Shown piece after piece: positions 29,058 to 38,813 of a stretch of DNA of 57,163 nt. The notes under the pieces are model-generated. The model searched no databases. It was not told where the DNA came from and saw only the letters and a program-made list of their open reading frames with translations. Source of the DNA: Alloalcanivorax mobilis (GTDB lineage: Bacteria > Pseudomonadota > Gammaproteobacteria > Pseudomonadales > Alcanivoracaceae); the NCBI RefSeq assembly GCF_002864685.1, contig NZ_NMQZ01000025.1, forward strand, positions 1 to 57,163. Direction: 5' to 3'. Position 1 is the stretch's first letter. Every line of letters starts with the position of its first letter. The position numbers and the translations under genes were made by a program.

Positions 29058-29086
29058 AAAAACGCCCCGGCAGACGGGGCGTTTTT
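29058..29086 (+). terminator. Rho-independent terminator
   Basis: Stem AAAAACGCCCCG / CGGGGCGTTTTT with loop GCAGA, 25 bases after the NID-repeat gene stop. The T-run is part of the stem complement. Confidence 0.92.
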
Positions 29087-29186
29087 GTGTGTGGGTGGTG
29101 GGCGGGTGACGGTGAGCAGGCTTGGTAACCTTCGCCGTGAGCGCCTATCATCGTGCCCTGCATGAGCGAACTGGAACCGCTTCAGA

Positions 29187-30140
29187 ATGAGCCCCCCGTT
29201 TAACCGAGATCAGATCCTTGAGCATTGGCAGCCTCTTAACTGGGAGCGTTTCGATGCCCTGGACGAGACCAGCCAGCGTTACGCCGACTATTACGGCATC
29301 GATTTCAGCGAGGCGCTGCCCGAGTTGCAGCATGGCTTCGGGTTTTTCGAGGCGGCGGGTTTCACCATCAGTGTGCACGGCTGGCGGCCCGCCGAGCCGC
29401 GCGGCACGGTGTTCATCTGCCATGGCTATTTCGACCACGTGGGTCTGTATCGCCACGTTATTGGCCATGTGCTCAAGCTCGGCTACGCGGTGCTGGCCTA
29501 CGATCTGCCGGGTCATGGACTGAGCTCCGGGCCGCGCGCGGCGATTGATGATTTCCGCGTTTATCGGGAGGTACTGGAGCAGTGCCTGAAGCTGGCGGAC
29601 AACCATTTCCCCAAGCCTTGGCATGTGATCGCGCAGAGCACCGGTGGCGCCATCGTCATGGATTACTTGCTGCACCACGGTTTCGACGCGGACAGCAGCC
29701 CGTTCCGGCGGATCATTCTGCTGGCGCCGTTGGTGCGGCCGTTCAAATGGAACACGGCGCGCTGGCTGCATGCCCTGGTGCGACCGTTCAGAAAGTCGAT
29801 TAAGCGGGTGTTCACGATCAACTCAGGCGACCCGGATTTTCTCGATTTCCTGGAGAATAAGGACCCTTTGCAGCCGCGCCGTCTGCCGGCGGGCTGGGTG
29901 AGCGCGTTGAAAAAGTGGCTGCCGGGCTTCGAGGCGGCACACCGGGTGAAGATCTCGCCGGTGGTGATCCAGGGTGACCACGATGAAACCGTGGACTGGC
30001 GTTACAACCTGGGGGTGATCCGTTCCAAGTTCGAAGACCCGCACATCCATATGCTGCCCGGTGCCCGCCACCAGCTCGCCAATGAGCAGAAGGATTACCG
30101 CGACCGCCTCTTCGCCATCATCGATCGCTATCTGGGTTGA
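29187..30140 (+). CDS. Alpha/beta hydrolase (monoacylglycerol lipase-like)
   Basis: A 317-residue serine hydrolase of the Hydrolase_4 type. Oxyanion region V-F-I-C-H-G-Y-F-D-H, then Y-D-L-P-G-H-G-L-S-S-G, nucleophile in A-Q-S-T-G-G (family usually G-x-S-x-G, so the first glycine is Ala here), acid in Q-G-D-H-D-E-T-V-D, and a C-terminal histidine in G-A-R-H-Q. No signal peptide. Likely acts on short lipid esters; substrate unproven. No strong ribosome site is visible before the ATG. Confidence 0.83.
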   Translation: MSPPFNRDQILEHWQPLNWERFDALDETSQRYADYYGIDFSEALPELQHGFGFFEAAGFTISVHGWRPAEPRGTVFICHGYFDHVGLYRHVIGHVLKLGYAVLAYDLPGHGLSSGPRAAIDDFRVYREVLEQCLKLADNHFPKPWHVIAQSTGGAIVMDYLLHHGFDADSSPFRRIILLAPLVRPFKWNTARWLHALVRPFRKSIKRVFTINSGDPDFLDFLENKDPLQPRRLPAGWVSALKKWLPGFEAAHRVKISPVVIQGDHDETVDWRYNLGVIRSKFEDPHIHMLPGARHQLANEQKDYRDRLFAIIDRYLG

Positions 30141-30277
30141 TTCACGCGCTCCTGTCGCGCCGCAGTGCAGGCTTTTATTTGTAAAAGCGTGTATCGGCTG
30201 TGATCGGCTTGGCGTATTGGGGCGTGCGTCCCTTTTAAGCTGGACTGCCGGGTGGCCCGATGTGCCAGGAGGACACT

Positions 30278-30607
30278 ATGAAACGCAATGCATCGCCCCA
30301 GGGTTTGTCAGCCGCGCTGTTGTTGACGGTATTGTTGACGGCGGCGGCTTTGACGGTGCCTACGGTGGGCGTCGCCCAGAACAATTCGGTGGGCGCCGCC
30401 AGCCAGCAAATGCGCGACAACGCAGAGAACCGATCGGAGGCTTTGCGTGATGCCAACCGGGCTCGCGGCGAATTGATCCGTGAGCAGTCCAGGCAGTTGC
30501 GCGAAGAGACCCGCCAGCGCGTGCAGCAACAGAATCAGGAAGCGCGCGAACGCCAGCAGCGCGTGATGGAACGCACCCGCGGACCAATTGGCGAACTGGG
30601 CCATTGA
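30278..30607 (+). CDS. Small exported Gln/Arg/Glu-rich protein
   Basis: 109 residues from the ATG at 30278 (AGGAGG upstream). A long hydrophobic signal segment ends near V-A-Q (about residue 34). The mature protein is about 75 residues, highly charged and rich in Q, R and E, with heptad-like spacing suggesting an amphipathic helix or coiled coil (ELIREQSRQLREETRQ). No family recognised. It lies between two other small exported proteins, but with independent spacing. Confidence 0.68.
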   Translation: MKRNASPQGLSAALLLTVLLTAAALTVPTVGVAQNNSVGAASQQMRDNAENRSEALRDANRARGELIREQSRQLREETRQRVQQQNQEARERQQRVMERTRGPIGELGH

Positions 30608-30756
30608 GGCTTAAGATGGCTCAGTGGGGTTTGGCGAACCGCTGGCCCGCAAGGACATCGCCGGCTTAATCGTTTGGGCGGCGAGGCGCGGAGCGAAGGG
30701 CTCCGCGGGTAGTCCTTTGAGAGATAATAACCAGTAAAGGGAATCAGGAGAGCATA

Positions 30757-31149
30757 ATGAAAAGATCAACGCTGTTAACTCTCGTCGTATCGGCTGCCGC
30801 CGTTGTCGCATCGCCGCTGGCGTACTCCGACAATGAGAACATCGACTCCCAGGAGCACATCCAGAAGGAGTATCAGAAGATCCAGGAGCAGCAGAAAAAC
30901 GCCAAGGAAAACGTCGACCACGAGAACCCGAACTACTCCGGTGAGCGGGAAAACATCGACAGCCCCGAGCACATTAAGAAGGAATACAAGAAAGACATGG
31001 AGCGCCGCGAAGGGGCGAAGAAAAACGCCATGCCTTCCGAAGATTCCAACCCCAACTACTCCGAAGATCGCCGTAACATTGACGACCCGGACCAGATTCG
31101 CAAAGAGTACAACAAGATCCAGAAGGGTGAAGGTAAACCCCAGGAATAA
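30757..31149 (+). CDS. Small exported charged protein with three NID-type repeats
   Basis: 130 residues with a signal peptide ending at about A-Y-S (residue 24). The mature part has three imperfect repeats: NENIDSQEHIQKEYQKI, ERENIDSPEHIKKEYKK and DRRNIDDPDQIRKEYNKI, joined by Asn/Pro/Tyr linkers (NPNYS twice). The N-I-D-x-x-x-x-I core matches the repeats in the gene at 28616. Strongly hydrophilic. CAGGAGAG precedes the ATG and a strong terminator follows. Confidence 0.82.
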   Translation: MKRSTLLTLVVSAAAVVASPLAYSDNENIDSQEHIQKEYQKIQEQQKNAKENVDHENPNYSGERENIDSPEHIKKEYKKDMERREGAKKNAMPSEDSNPNYSEDRRNIDDPDQIRKEYNKIQKGEGKPQE

Positions 31150-31170
31150 GGCGTTCCGCCAGACTTCTGG

Positions 31171-31210
31171 ACAAAAAAAACCGCCGGCTTCGACCGGCGG
31201 TTTTTTTTGT
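31171..31210 (+). terminator. Rho-independent terminator
   Basis: Stem CCGCCGG / CCGGCGG with loop CTTCGA, flanked by eight A and eight T, 21 bases after the stop of the NID-repeat gene. Confidence 0.93.
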
Positions 31211-31231
31211 GGCTCGTCGGACATAGCACTG

Positions 31232-31345
31232 CCCATTCGCGGTCAAGGACCGACCCCACACCAGAATCAAAACCCCGAGCAAGACGTCTTCGTCCGGCCC
31301 AGGGTTTCGCGTCAGACGTCAGACGTCAGACGTCAGACATCTGAC
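31232..31345. repeat. REP-like copy plus IHA11, a single-armed GGACGTC-type array
   Basis: 31232–31263 holds TTCGCGGTCAAGGACCG and CCCCACA, matching the REP-like unit at 7616–7643. At 31311–31345 there are four exact GTCAGAC units and one ATCTGAC, preceded by AGGGTTTCGC, which resembles the GGGTTTAGC core end of IHA3. The inverse arm is absent or reduced to AAGACGTCTTCG. The array ends 11 bases from the stop of the large lipoprotein gene. Confidence 0.75.
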
Positions 31346-31356
31346 GCCCCCCCCCC

Positions 31357-34300
31357 CTATTTGATCGACGGGCTCTGGTAGCTCAGGTTGATCGCCCCCG
31401 GCGGAATGGTCAGCAGCACCTTGCCGCCGGGCAGGCCGGCCAGGGTGATTTCCAGGTCCACATCCAGCGCTTGCTGATTGACCAGCCCGATGAACAGACG
31501 GCCGTCCGGTTGGAAATCCACCGGCCCTTCCAGAATCAGGTTGTCGATCGGCAGGCTCTTGACGTTGTGCTGCAGCCCCAGCGGCAGGCTCAGCGACGGC
31601 GCGTCGAACAGCAGGTTCAGGGTAATGCGGAACACCGGGCCCTGCGGGGTGGAGACGATGTAGCCCACCGGCGGCATGGTGCGCTCGCCATTGCCGTCCG
31701 GTTCATAGCGGATGCGCATGATGTTGGGGCCGGTGCTGGTGGGGATCGGCACCAGGCCCAGATCCCCGAGCTGGCCGAGCAACACGTCTTCCAGGCCGAC
31801 GATGTCGAGGATGTCACCGAGCGTTTGCACCACGCCGCCCAGCAAGCCACCGATGATCGGCAGGGTTTCCAGGGAGTTGTCGCCGTCGCTGGTGTTGATG
31901 TCCAGGCCGACCACGGCGGTGGCGTCCAGGTTGGTCAGTGCCACGGCGGTGGGGTAGATGACCACCGGCACGCCCTGGTTCTCGACGTCGAAATCCTTCA
32001 GCTCGGTGTTCAGCGAGCCAGCGATGTAGAGCAGTTTCTCCGCGTCGCATTCGATTTTGTCGTCGGCGGTGTAAGGCGGCGCGCCATCGAAGCCACAACC
32101 GGTGTTGGCCGAGGTCACCAGGCCTTCGCCGCCCTTGCCACGGGTAAAGATCTGGGTGGCGTTGGCGGGCACTTGCGGGTCCTGGGTGCCGCTGGGCACG
32201 CTCGGTTCGCCGTCATCCACTTGCAGATTGCTGTTCACATCCACCGAGGGCAGGTTGTTGAGCTCCTGGAACACGGTGTCCACGCCGGTGGCGCCCCGGA
32301 ACAGGATCTGCGTATCAGGCCCGCCGTCTTCCTTGTCCGGGCCTTCCAGCAGCGCGGTTTGCAGCGGCAGGTTGTCCTCGGAACAGATCGCGGTGCCGTC
32401 GCAGGTGTCCGCCGAGGCCAGGGTGTAGCGGTACAAGGCATCCTGGCCCCAGGGCTGGTCCGGCAGGAAAGTCAGCGCGCGCGCCTCGCGCAGCAGCACG
32501 CCGTCCACCACGCCCTGGCAGGCGCCGTTGGCGTCCACCCGTTCCACGCGCACGGTGCCGGTGTCGCAGCTTTCACCCAGCACCAGGGTGGCGGGGTCGA
32601 TGTTCTGCGAGAAGCGCACCCGGATCGGGCGGTTGGCGGGCAACGGGTCGATCGGCAGCCGGTCCAGTTCCACCTGTTCGCTTTCCGGGCTGGAGGACAC
32701 GCACGAACCCTGGAAACCATCGCTGATGTCGCCGGCGGTGGCGGCCGAGCTGGCGCAGGGGAAACCGGGATAAACGGTGACCGCGAACGGGCCACGCACC
32801 ACGCTTTCGTCGTCCGCCTCGCGCACGTACTCGGGCAGGCTGAAGGTCAGGGTGTTGTCGCCGTTGAGAGTGTCTAGTTCCATCAACGGGTTGCCGGCCA
32901 GGTCGGTGACGCCGGTGGTGGTGGTGACGTCATAGGCGACGCCGTAGTCCACCGGGTCGTCCGGGGTGATGATCAGCGCGTTGCCGTCCAGGCGCCATTC
33001 AAACGGTTCCGGCACGCCGGCGCGGGTCAGCCGCAGGCTGTCGCCGGCGACGATGCTGCGGGTGTCCAGCGCTTCGTCGAACAGCAGCACAATCGGTTCG
33101 CCGGGCACCATGCGGTCAGTAAAGTCGCCCGGCTGCCACGACAGTTGCGGGCCATTGTCGCCGGTGAAGCGCAGCAACGCGGGGCTCTGGGAATCCACCG
33201 GCGGTTGCGGCGCGTTCTCTTGATCCAGGTAGCTTTCCATGCGGAAGCTGAGCACGCCGTAGCTGTCATCCACGCCCAGCACCCGGGGTTCCACCACGGT
33301 CACCGCATCGGTGGTGAGAATGCCGTCGCGCACGATCGCCGTGCCCACCAGTTCCAAGTGCAGCAGGTTCTGGGTGAAGGCGCCGTTGGCGCGGGCGTCG
33401 GCGGTGGTGGTGGCCACGTCCATGAACAGGCGCAGATTCTTGGGCGCGTTGGGTGAATCCGAGTTGGGGTTGGGGAACAGATAACCGCTGGCGTCGGAAA
33501 TGATCTGCACTTTCACCGCGCCGGAATCGAAGCCCACCGGCACCTGGCCGCCAATGATCACATCCAGGGCATCGCCATTGAGAATCGAGCCGCGCGCCAC
33601 GCGCAGCGGCGTGACGTCCGGGAAGCTGGGCGGGAACGCCAGCTCGGCGAACACATTGCCGGATTGCTTGGAGGAGGTCTGATCCGCCAGCAGGGTGCCG
33701 ATCACCGGCACGCAGTTGATCGGCTCGCCGGTCAGTTCGGACAACCGCACGCCCGGGTCCAGACAGCCGAGGGTGTCATCGGTGGGCGGCACCTTGGTGA
33801 CCAGCGTCTCGCGTTTGCCGGTGGGCGACTTGGTGTCCAGCGGCGTCACCGTGCGTTCGAAATCCTCGATGGTTTCGCCGAAGCGGCTGGTCAGGCCGGT
33901 GACCGAGAGCTGGTATTGATCCCCGGGGGTCATGTCCACCAGCGGGTCCACGGTAATGGCGTTGCCCTTGGCGAGCAGCACCGCCGGCACCAGCTCGCCC
34001 TCATGGGTGAGGCTCACGGTCTCGCCGTACACCGCGGTCTGATCCGCCAGCGGGTGACTGGTGCGCAACCGGAAGCTGGAGAAATCCAGCGTTTTGAACT
34101 GGGTGTCGTCGTCCGGAAAAATCGAGGCGATTTTGAAATCCGGGTCGGTTTTTTGCAGATCCGCCGGGCCTTTGAACGCGGCGCGGGTGGTGAAATTCAG
34201 CGTGCCGTCGGGAAAGTCGACGGTGCCGCTGTCGGTTTCCACGTCGTTCATGGTCACCTGGTATTCGGTGACCACCTTCAGCGGCTGCGTGGGCCGCAGC

Positions 34301-34593
34301 ACCACGCCCTGGCCGTCGTTCACTTCGCTCAGTTGGAACGGCACGTCGTTGCCGTCGCCGTCCTGAATCGTGAAATTGTCTTCGCTGAGCGAGATCGGAT
34401 CACTGAAACTGAGCACCACCGGAGCGTCCGGAGCGATGTCGGCCTGGTTGTCCAACGGGTAGGAGTAATACAACGCCTCGCGGTCATACTGGGGCGTGTC
34501 GAAGCTCACCGAGCCACTGCCGCCCCCGCCGCACGCGACGAGAGTGGTCAGGGTGGCAAGGGGGGCGAGTGCGATAAGAATCCGTCCGCGCAT
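31357..34593 (-). CDS. Large Ig-like-domain lipoprotein
   Basis: 1,078 residues. The start follows AGGAGGTG and encodes a lipoprotein signal with lipobox L-V-A-C (about residue 20), then a Gly/Ser linker. The mature protein has at least two bacterial Ig-like domains of the kind with APVVLSFSDPIS and RFSQNIDPATL phrases, a region of Asp-rich loops, and a C-terminal beta domain. It is paralogous along its whole length to the 1,040-residue protein at 47640–50762. Glycine follows the cysteine, so outer-membrane location is likely. It lies ten bases after its FadL-like partner, in the same transcript. Function unknown. Confidence 0.83.
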   Translation of the reverse strand: MRGRILIALAPLATLTTLVACGGGGSGSVSFDTPQYDREALYYSYPLDNQADIAPDAPVVLSFSDPISLSEDNFTIQDGDGNDVPFQLSEVNDGQGVVLRPTQPLKVVTEYQVTMNDVETDSGTVDFPDGTLNFTTRAAFKGPADLQKTDPDFKIASIFPDDDTQFKTLDFSSFRLRTSHPLADQTAVYGETVSLTHEGELVPAVLLAKGNAITVDPLVDMTPGDQYQLSVTGLTSRFGETIEDFERTVTPLDTKSPTGKRETLVTKVPPTDDTLGCLDPGVRLSELTGEPINCVPVIGTLLADQTSSKQSGNVFAELAFPPSFPDVTPLRVARGSILNGDALDVIIGGQVPVGFDSGAVKVQIISDASGYLFPNPNSDSPNAPKNLRLFMDVATTTADARANGAFTQNLLHLELVGTAIVRDGILTTDAVTVVEPRVLGVDDSYGVLSFRMESYLDQENAPQPPVDSQSPALLRFTGDNGPQLSWQPGDFTDRMVPGEPIVLLFDEALDTRSIVAGDSLRLTRAGVPEPFEWRLDGNALIITPDDPVDYGVAYDVTTTTGVTDLAGNPLMELDTLNGDNTLTFSLPEYVREADDESVVRGPFAVTVYPGFPCASSAATAGDISDGFQGSCVSSSPESEQVELDRLPIDPLPANRPIRVRFSQNIDPATLVLGESCDTGTVRVERVDANGACQGVVDGVLLREARALTFLPDQPWGQDALYRYTLASADTCDGTAICSEDNLPLQTALLEGPDKEDGGPDTQILFRGATGVDTVFQELNNLPSVDVNSNLQVDDGEPSVPSGTQDPQVPANATQIFTRGKGGEGLVTSANTGCGFDGAPPYTADDKIECDAEKLLYIAGSLNTELKDFDVENQGVPVVIYPTAVALTNLDATAVVGLDINTSDGDNSLETLPIIGGLLGGVVQTLGDILDIVGLEDVLLGQLGDLGLVPIPTSTGPNIMRIRYEPDGNGERTMPPVGYIVSTPQGPVFRITLNLLFDAPSLSLPLGLQHNVKSLPIDNLILEGPVDFQPDGRLFIGLVNQQALDVDLEITLAGLPGGKVLLTIPPGAINLSYQSPSIK

Positions 34594-34603
34594 GGCGCAC
34601 CTC

Positions 34604-35947
34604 CTAGAATTTTAAAGTCAAAGAACCGCTGAACACATGCACCTCACCGCCGGCCGTCAGTGTTTCGTACGGATTGGCGGGCGCGCGGTCACTGGTCAGT
34701 TCAAAGTCGCGATCTTCCAGTTTTTGGAATTGGTAGCCGAAATCCAGACGCACCGGGTAAGCGAGGATCGGCGGGTTTTGTATCAACAGAGAGGTGCCCA
34801 CCCCGACAATGAATTTGTCGCTGTCCAGGTAGTTCACGTCCTTGGTGCGAATGCTCTCCAGGGGGGATTCCTGGTAAGCGGCACCGGCGGTGAGAATCAC
34901 GTTGTCGCGCACCGCCCACTCAAAGCCCACGCGCGGCACGGTAATATCCTTAAGGCGCACGTCGGCCTGATCCTTGACGGTGTCTTTTCGCAGTTTCGAT
35001 TCCAGATCGGACCAGTTCTGCCGCTCCACGGTGATGCCGACCCGAAAGTTGTCGGTGAAATGATAAAGCACGCCGGCGGCGTAGATGTCTGGCTGGTAGG
35101 AGTCGAGGGTGTCCACCAGCAGCAGAATGCCCGGGTCGGGCACCGTGCCCGGAATCGTTATGTTGGACACCACCGAGGTGCGCGCCTCGGTGTGGCCACG
35201 GAAAGTGAACGCGGTTTCCAGACCGCCGATAAAGCAATCGTCGTTGTGGCCGCAAACAATCTTGCCCCACTCCTGGGTGGTGGAGAGCACCGGCCGCAAC
35301 ACCGGCTTGGCGGACACTTCCAGCCGCTCGTACTGAGTGTCACCGGCCAGGTTGGAGCTGGCGATCAACTCCGCTTCCGAGCGCAGGGAAATGTGCACCG
35401 AGGCGCCCACGCTGATGCCGTGCAGAAACTCGGTGCCGCCGCCCAGATTGAGGAACAGCGGCTGGCGGCCATATTGAAAATACTGGCCTTCCATGGAGGT
35501 GGTGGAATTGAACGCGAGCATTTCCTTGCCGTACTTTTCCAGCCCGGCGATAAACGCGAAATACAGTGGATGGTCGAAACGGGTAATGCTGGAAAGATCG
35601 GTCTTCAGCGCGATCAGTTGCTGCTGGGAACGGCTGTCATCAAGAATGTCGTTTTCGCGAATCGGCGGCGCCGCGCCGCCCTGGCTTTCGCCGCGCAACT
35701 GCTGCTCCGCATGCAGCACGCCCACGGTCAGTTCGCCGCGCGGGTCACGAATCAGATACGAGGGGTTGTAATAGAGCGCCGCCGCTTGCGGATTGAACAT
35801 GGAAAGCGCTTGCGCGGACGCCACATCACCGGGAAACAAACCAAAGGTGCTGGCGGTATTGCCCATCGCCGCCAGAGCGGGCGCCGTGGAGGCCAGCAAA
35901 CACGCCGCAAGCAGGCCCCGGGCAGGGGGGCGCATGGATCGATGCAT
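34604..35947 (-). CDS. FadL-like outer-membrane protein
   Basis: 447 residues from the ATG at 35947 (GGAG upstream). A signal peptide ends at A-L-A. The mature N-terminus, M-G-N-T-A-S-T-F-G, then the segment S-A-Q-A-L-S-M-F-N-P-Q-A-A-A-L-Y-Y-N-P, matches the hatch region of the OMPP1/FadL/TodX family of hydrophobic-compound channels. Alternating beta strands run to the end S-G-S-L-T-L-K-F, whose final Phe is typical of outer-membrane barrels. Paralogous to the protein at 46266–47627. Likely transports or contacts hydrophobic substrates together with the lipoprotein encoded next. Confidence 0.8.
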   Translation of the reverse strand: MHRSMRPPARGLLAACLLASTAPALAAMGNTASTFGLFPGDVASAQALSMFNPQAAALYYNPSYLIRDPRGELTVGVLHAEQQLRGESQGGAAPPIRENDILDDSRSQQQLIALKTDLSSITRFDHPLYFAFIAGLEKYGKEMLAFNSTTSMEGQYFQYGRQPLFLNLGGGTEFLHGISVGASVHISLRSEAELIASSNLAGDTQYERLEVSAKPVLRPVLSTTQEWGKIVCGHNDDCFIGGLETAFTFRGHTEARTSVVSNITIPGTVPDPGILLLVDTLDSYQPDIYAAGVLYHFTDNFRVGITVERQNWSDLESKLRKDTVKDQADVRLKDITVPRVGFEWAVRDNVILTAGAAYQESPLESIRTKDVNYLDSDKFIVGVGTSLLIQNPPILAYPVRLDFGYQFQKLEDRDFELTSDRAPANPYETLTAGGEVHVFSGSLTLKF

Positions 35948-36341
35948 ACAGTTCACTCCGGATATTGTTCTTTGTTTATCGGTGAACCTGGAATGCCGCC
36001 TTGAATAACAACGCTCGCTTGGCCCGGGCCTGAAAAAGGGCATCGCCAAAGCACGGCTTCCGGATTCAGTGTCACTGGAAATGCCCGGTACGGCAACCGC
36101 CAGTGAGTCCTGAAACGGGCGAGCGCCGGATAAAGAGGCCAAATGGGTGCTCGCATCGCTTCATATGCAACGAGTAAAGCAAAAGGCCTTCAGGCCGCCA
36201 GTATGAAAAAGGTTGTGTTCGGTACCCGCGCCACGGGGATTTTTACCAAACGTAGCGTGGCGGTAGCGGAACGTTGGTTCTAAGTAAATCGAGAGAGTGA
36301 AGGGGGGAATAACAGGCGGGGGTTTTGTATAGGCGGATCGT

Positions 36342-36411
36342 AAGCTTCAAGCTTCAAGGGAGGAGAGGTTTGAAGCTTGCGGTTTGCAGCTTGCAGCTTG
36401 CAGCTTGGAGC
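36342..36411. repeat. IHA12: TTGCAGC-type inverted heptamer array, 2+6
   Basis: Left arm: AAGCTTC twice (36342–36355). Right arm: TTGAAGC, TTGCGGT, three TTGCAGC, TTGGAGC (36370–36411). The core is 14 bases. It ends 22 bases from the rpiA stop. The rest of the 486-base gap 35948–36433 is AT-richer and probably holds the promoter of the FadL-like gene; no gene is seen. Confidence 0.8.
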
Positions 36412-36433
36412 TGGCGCGGGCCAGCAACCCGCC

Positions 36434-37087
36434 TCAATACACCGTCACGCCACCGCCTTCGCCGACCAGCACCACGTCCGCCGGGCGGCGGGCGAACAGG
36501 CCGTTGGTGACCACGCCGGTGATGTTGTTGAGGGTCTGTTCCAGTTCCAGGGGGTTGAGAATATCCAGGTTGTGCACGTCGAGAATCAGGTTGCCGTTAT
36601 CGGTGACGAACCCTTCCCGGTAGTGCGGCTGGCCGCCCAGGGCCACCAGCTTGCGGGCCACGTGGGAGCGGGCCATGGGAATCACTTCCACCGGCAGCGG
36701 GAAACGCCCCAGCCGTTTGACCCGCTTGGAGCCGTCGACGATGCACACGAACTGACTGGCCACCGCCGCGACGATTTTTTCCCGGGTCAGAGCGCCGCCG
36801 CCGCCCTTGATCATCTCGCGGTGCTCGTTGACCTCGTCGGCGCCGTCCACGTACACCGGCAGCCGGTCCACGTTATTGAGTTCCAGCACCGCGATGCCAT
36901 GCCCGCGCAAGCGTTCGGCGGTGGCCTCGGAGCTGGCCACCGCGCCGGCGATGCGATCCTTCAGCCCGGCCAGGCCGTCGATAAAGTAATTGGCGGTGGA
37001 GCCGGTGCCCACGCCGATCACCTCGCCCTCGGGCACATAGCGCAACGCCGCTTCAGCGACCTGTTTCTTCAAGGCGTCCTGATTCAT
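36434..37087 (-). CDS. rpiA: Ribose-5-phosphate isomerase A
   Basis: Interconverts ribose-5-phosphate and ribulose-5-phosphate. 217 residues from the ATG at 37087, which follows GGGGAT. Substrate-binding motifs are clear: [19 protein letters not shown], and the [11 protein letters not shown] signature with the catalytic glutamate. Divergent from ilvA, the usual arrangement in gammaproteobacteria. Confidence 0.96.
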   Translation of the reverse strand: MNQDALKKQVAEAALRYVPEGEVIGVGTGSTANYFIDGLAGLKDRIAGAVASSEATAERLRGHGIAVLELNNVDRLPVYVDGADEVNEHREMIKGGGGALTREKIVAAVASQFVCIVDGSKRVKRLGRFPLPVEVIPMARSHVARKLVALGGQPHYREGFVTDNGNLILDVHNLDILNPLELEQTLNNITGVVTNGLFARRPADVVLVGEGGGVTVY

Positions 37088-37159
37088 CTGATTGATCCCC
37101 TTTGCGAGGGGCGGAATTATACGGTGCATGGCGGGGGGCTGACAGCTTATTGGGTGGGT

Positions 37160-37235
37160 TCGGCCTTTTCAGGAAACACGCCAAGGCTCTCCGGCCCGGG
37201 TTAAGCGTGCCAGCGTGTCGCGTGCAAGCGTGAAG
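37160..37235. repeat. IHA13: partial element, long-core remnant with a GCGTG-type arm
   Basis: 37170–37204 contains CAGGAAACACGCC and CCCGGGTTAA, matching the right half of the long core of IHA3 and IHA10. It is followed by GCGTG at 37205, 37213, 37220 and 37228 (7–8-base period). So a core known from GGACGCC-type elements is joined to the arm type of IHA17. No left arm found. Located between rpiA and ilvA. Confidence 0.65.
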
Positions 37236-37295
37236 CCGCCCCTGTAAACTACGCTTTTACGGCGCAATGCCGTTCCCTTGCTTCGCGGACACCCC

Positions 37296-38813
37296 ATGCT
37301 GGATCAATACGTCAAACGGATTCTCCAATCCCGCGTCTACGACGTGGCCATTGAAACCCCGATTCATGCCGCTCCGCTGGTGTCGCGCCGCATCGGCAAC
37401 CGCGTGCTGCTCAAGCGCGAGGATCTGCAGCCGGTGTTTTCGTTCAAGCTGCGTGGCGCCTACAACAAGCTGGCGCGGCTGAGTGAAGCGCAGCGCGAGC
37501 GCGGTGTGATCTGTGCCTCCGCCGGCAACCACGCCCAGGGCCTGGCCCTGGCCGCCAGCGCCATGGGCGCGCGCGCGGTGATCGTGATGCCGCGCACCAC
37601 CCCCGAGATCAAGATCAAATCGGTGCGCGAACACGGTGGCAAGGTGGTGCTGCACGGCGACGGTTTCGACGACGCCCTGGCCCACGCCCGCAAGCTGCAG
37701 GAAAAAGAGGGGCTGACCTTCGTGCATCCCTATGACGATCCGGACGTGATCGCCGGCCAGGGCACCGTGGGCATGGAGATTCTGCGCCAGCAAAGCCGCG
37801 ATCTGGACGCCATCTTTATCCCGGTGGGCGGCGGCGGCCTGGCCGCCGGCGTGGCCGCTTACGTGAAGTACGTACGGCCCGACGTAAAGATCATTGCCGT
37901 GGAACCCGAGGACGCCGCCTGTCTGAAAGCGGCCCTGGAGCGTAAGCGCCGGGTCACCCTGCCGGAGGTGGGCCTGTTCGCCGACGGCGTGGCGGTCAAG
38001 CAGATCGGCAAAGAGACTTTTCGGATTCTCAAGGACACCGTCGACGAGGTGATCACCGCCACCACCGACGAAATCTGCGCGGCGATCAAGGATTCCTTCG
38101 AAGACACCCGCGCGGTGTGCGAGCCGGCCGGTGCCCTGGCGTTGGCTGGCCTGAAAAAATGGGTCGCCAAGCACAAGGTGGAGAACAAGACGCTGGTGGC
38201 GATTCAAAGCGGCGCCAATGTCAATTTTGATCGCCTGCGTCACATCTCCGAGCGTGCCGAGCTGGGCGAGCAGCGCGAGGCGATTCTGGCCGTCACCATT
38301 CCTGAAAAGCCCGGCGCCTACCGCGACTTCCTGCAGGTGGTGGGGCGCCGCGCGATCACCGAATTCAATTACCGCTACGCCAGCGAGCACGAAGCCAATA
38401 TCTTTGTTGGCATGCAGATCCGCCCCGGTGGCACGGACCTTGCTCCCTTACTGCAGGAACTGCGCGATGCCGGCTACCCGGTGGTCGACATGACCGGCAA
38501 CGAGATGGCCAAGCTGCACATCCGCCATATGGTGGGCGGCCACACCTCGCGGCAGGACCTGGACGAAATGCTGTTCCGGGTGGAGTTTCCCGAGCGCCCC
38601 GGCGCGTTGCTCAAGTTTTTGATGTCCCTGGGGCAGAAGTGGAACATCAGCCTGTTCCACTACCGCAACCACGGCGCCGCCTACGGCCGGGTGCTGGTGG
38701 GTTTCCAGGTGCCTTACGCGGAGCGCGGCAAGCTGCGGGTGGACCTGAAAAAGGTCCCCTATCCGATGGTGGAAGAGAGCGATAACCCGGCGTACCGGCT
38801 GTTTTTGAACTAA
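37296..38813 (+). CDS. ilvA: Threonine ammonia-lyase, biosynthetic
   Basis: PLP enzyme converting threonine to 2-oxobutyrate, the first step of isoleucine synthesis. 505 residues from the ATG at 37296. PLP lysine in F-S-F-K-L-R-G-A-Y-N-K, phosphate-binding glycine loop V-G-G-G-G-L-A-A-G. Two ACT-like regulatory regions follow from about residue 325 (I-P-E-K-P-G-A-Y-R-D-F and F-P-E-R-P-G-A-L-L-K-F), giving the isoleucine/valine-responsive long form. A family alternative without the ACT regions would be catabolic; this one has both. Confidence 0.96.
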   Translation: MLDQYVKRILQSRVYDVAIETPIHAAPLVSRRIGNRVLLKREDLQPVFSFKLRGAYNKLARLSEAQRERGVICASAGNHAQGLALAASAMGARAVIVMPRTTPEIKIKSVREHGGKVVLHGDGFDDALAHARKLQEKEGLTFVHPYDDPDVIAGQGTVGMEILRQQSRDLDAIFIPVGGGGLAAGVAAYVKYVRPDVKIIAVEPEDAACLKAALERKRRVTLPEVGLFADGVAVKQIGKETFRILKDTVDEVITATTDEICAAIKDSFEDTRAVCEPAGALALAGLKKWVAKHKVENKTLVAIQSGANVNFDRLRHISERAELGEQREAILAVTIPEKPGAYRDFLQVVGRRAITEFNYRYASEHEANIFVGMQIRPGGTDLAPLLQELRDAGYPVVDMTGNEMAKLHIRHMVGGHTSRQDLDEMLFRVEFPERPGALLKFLMSLGQKWNISLFHYRNHGAAYGRVLVGFQVPYAERGKLRVDLKKVPYPMVEESDNPAYRLFLN

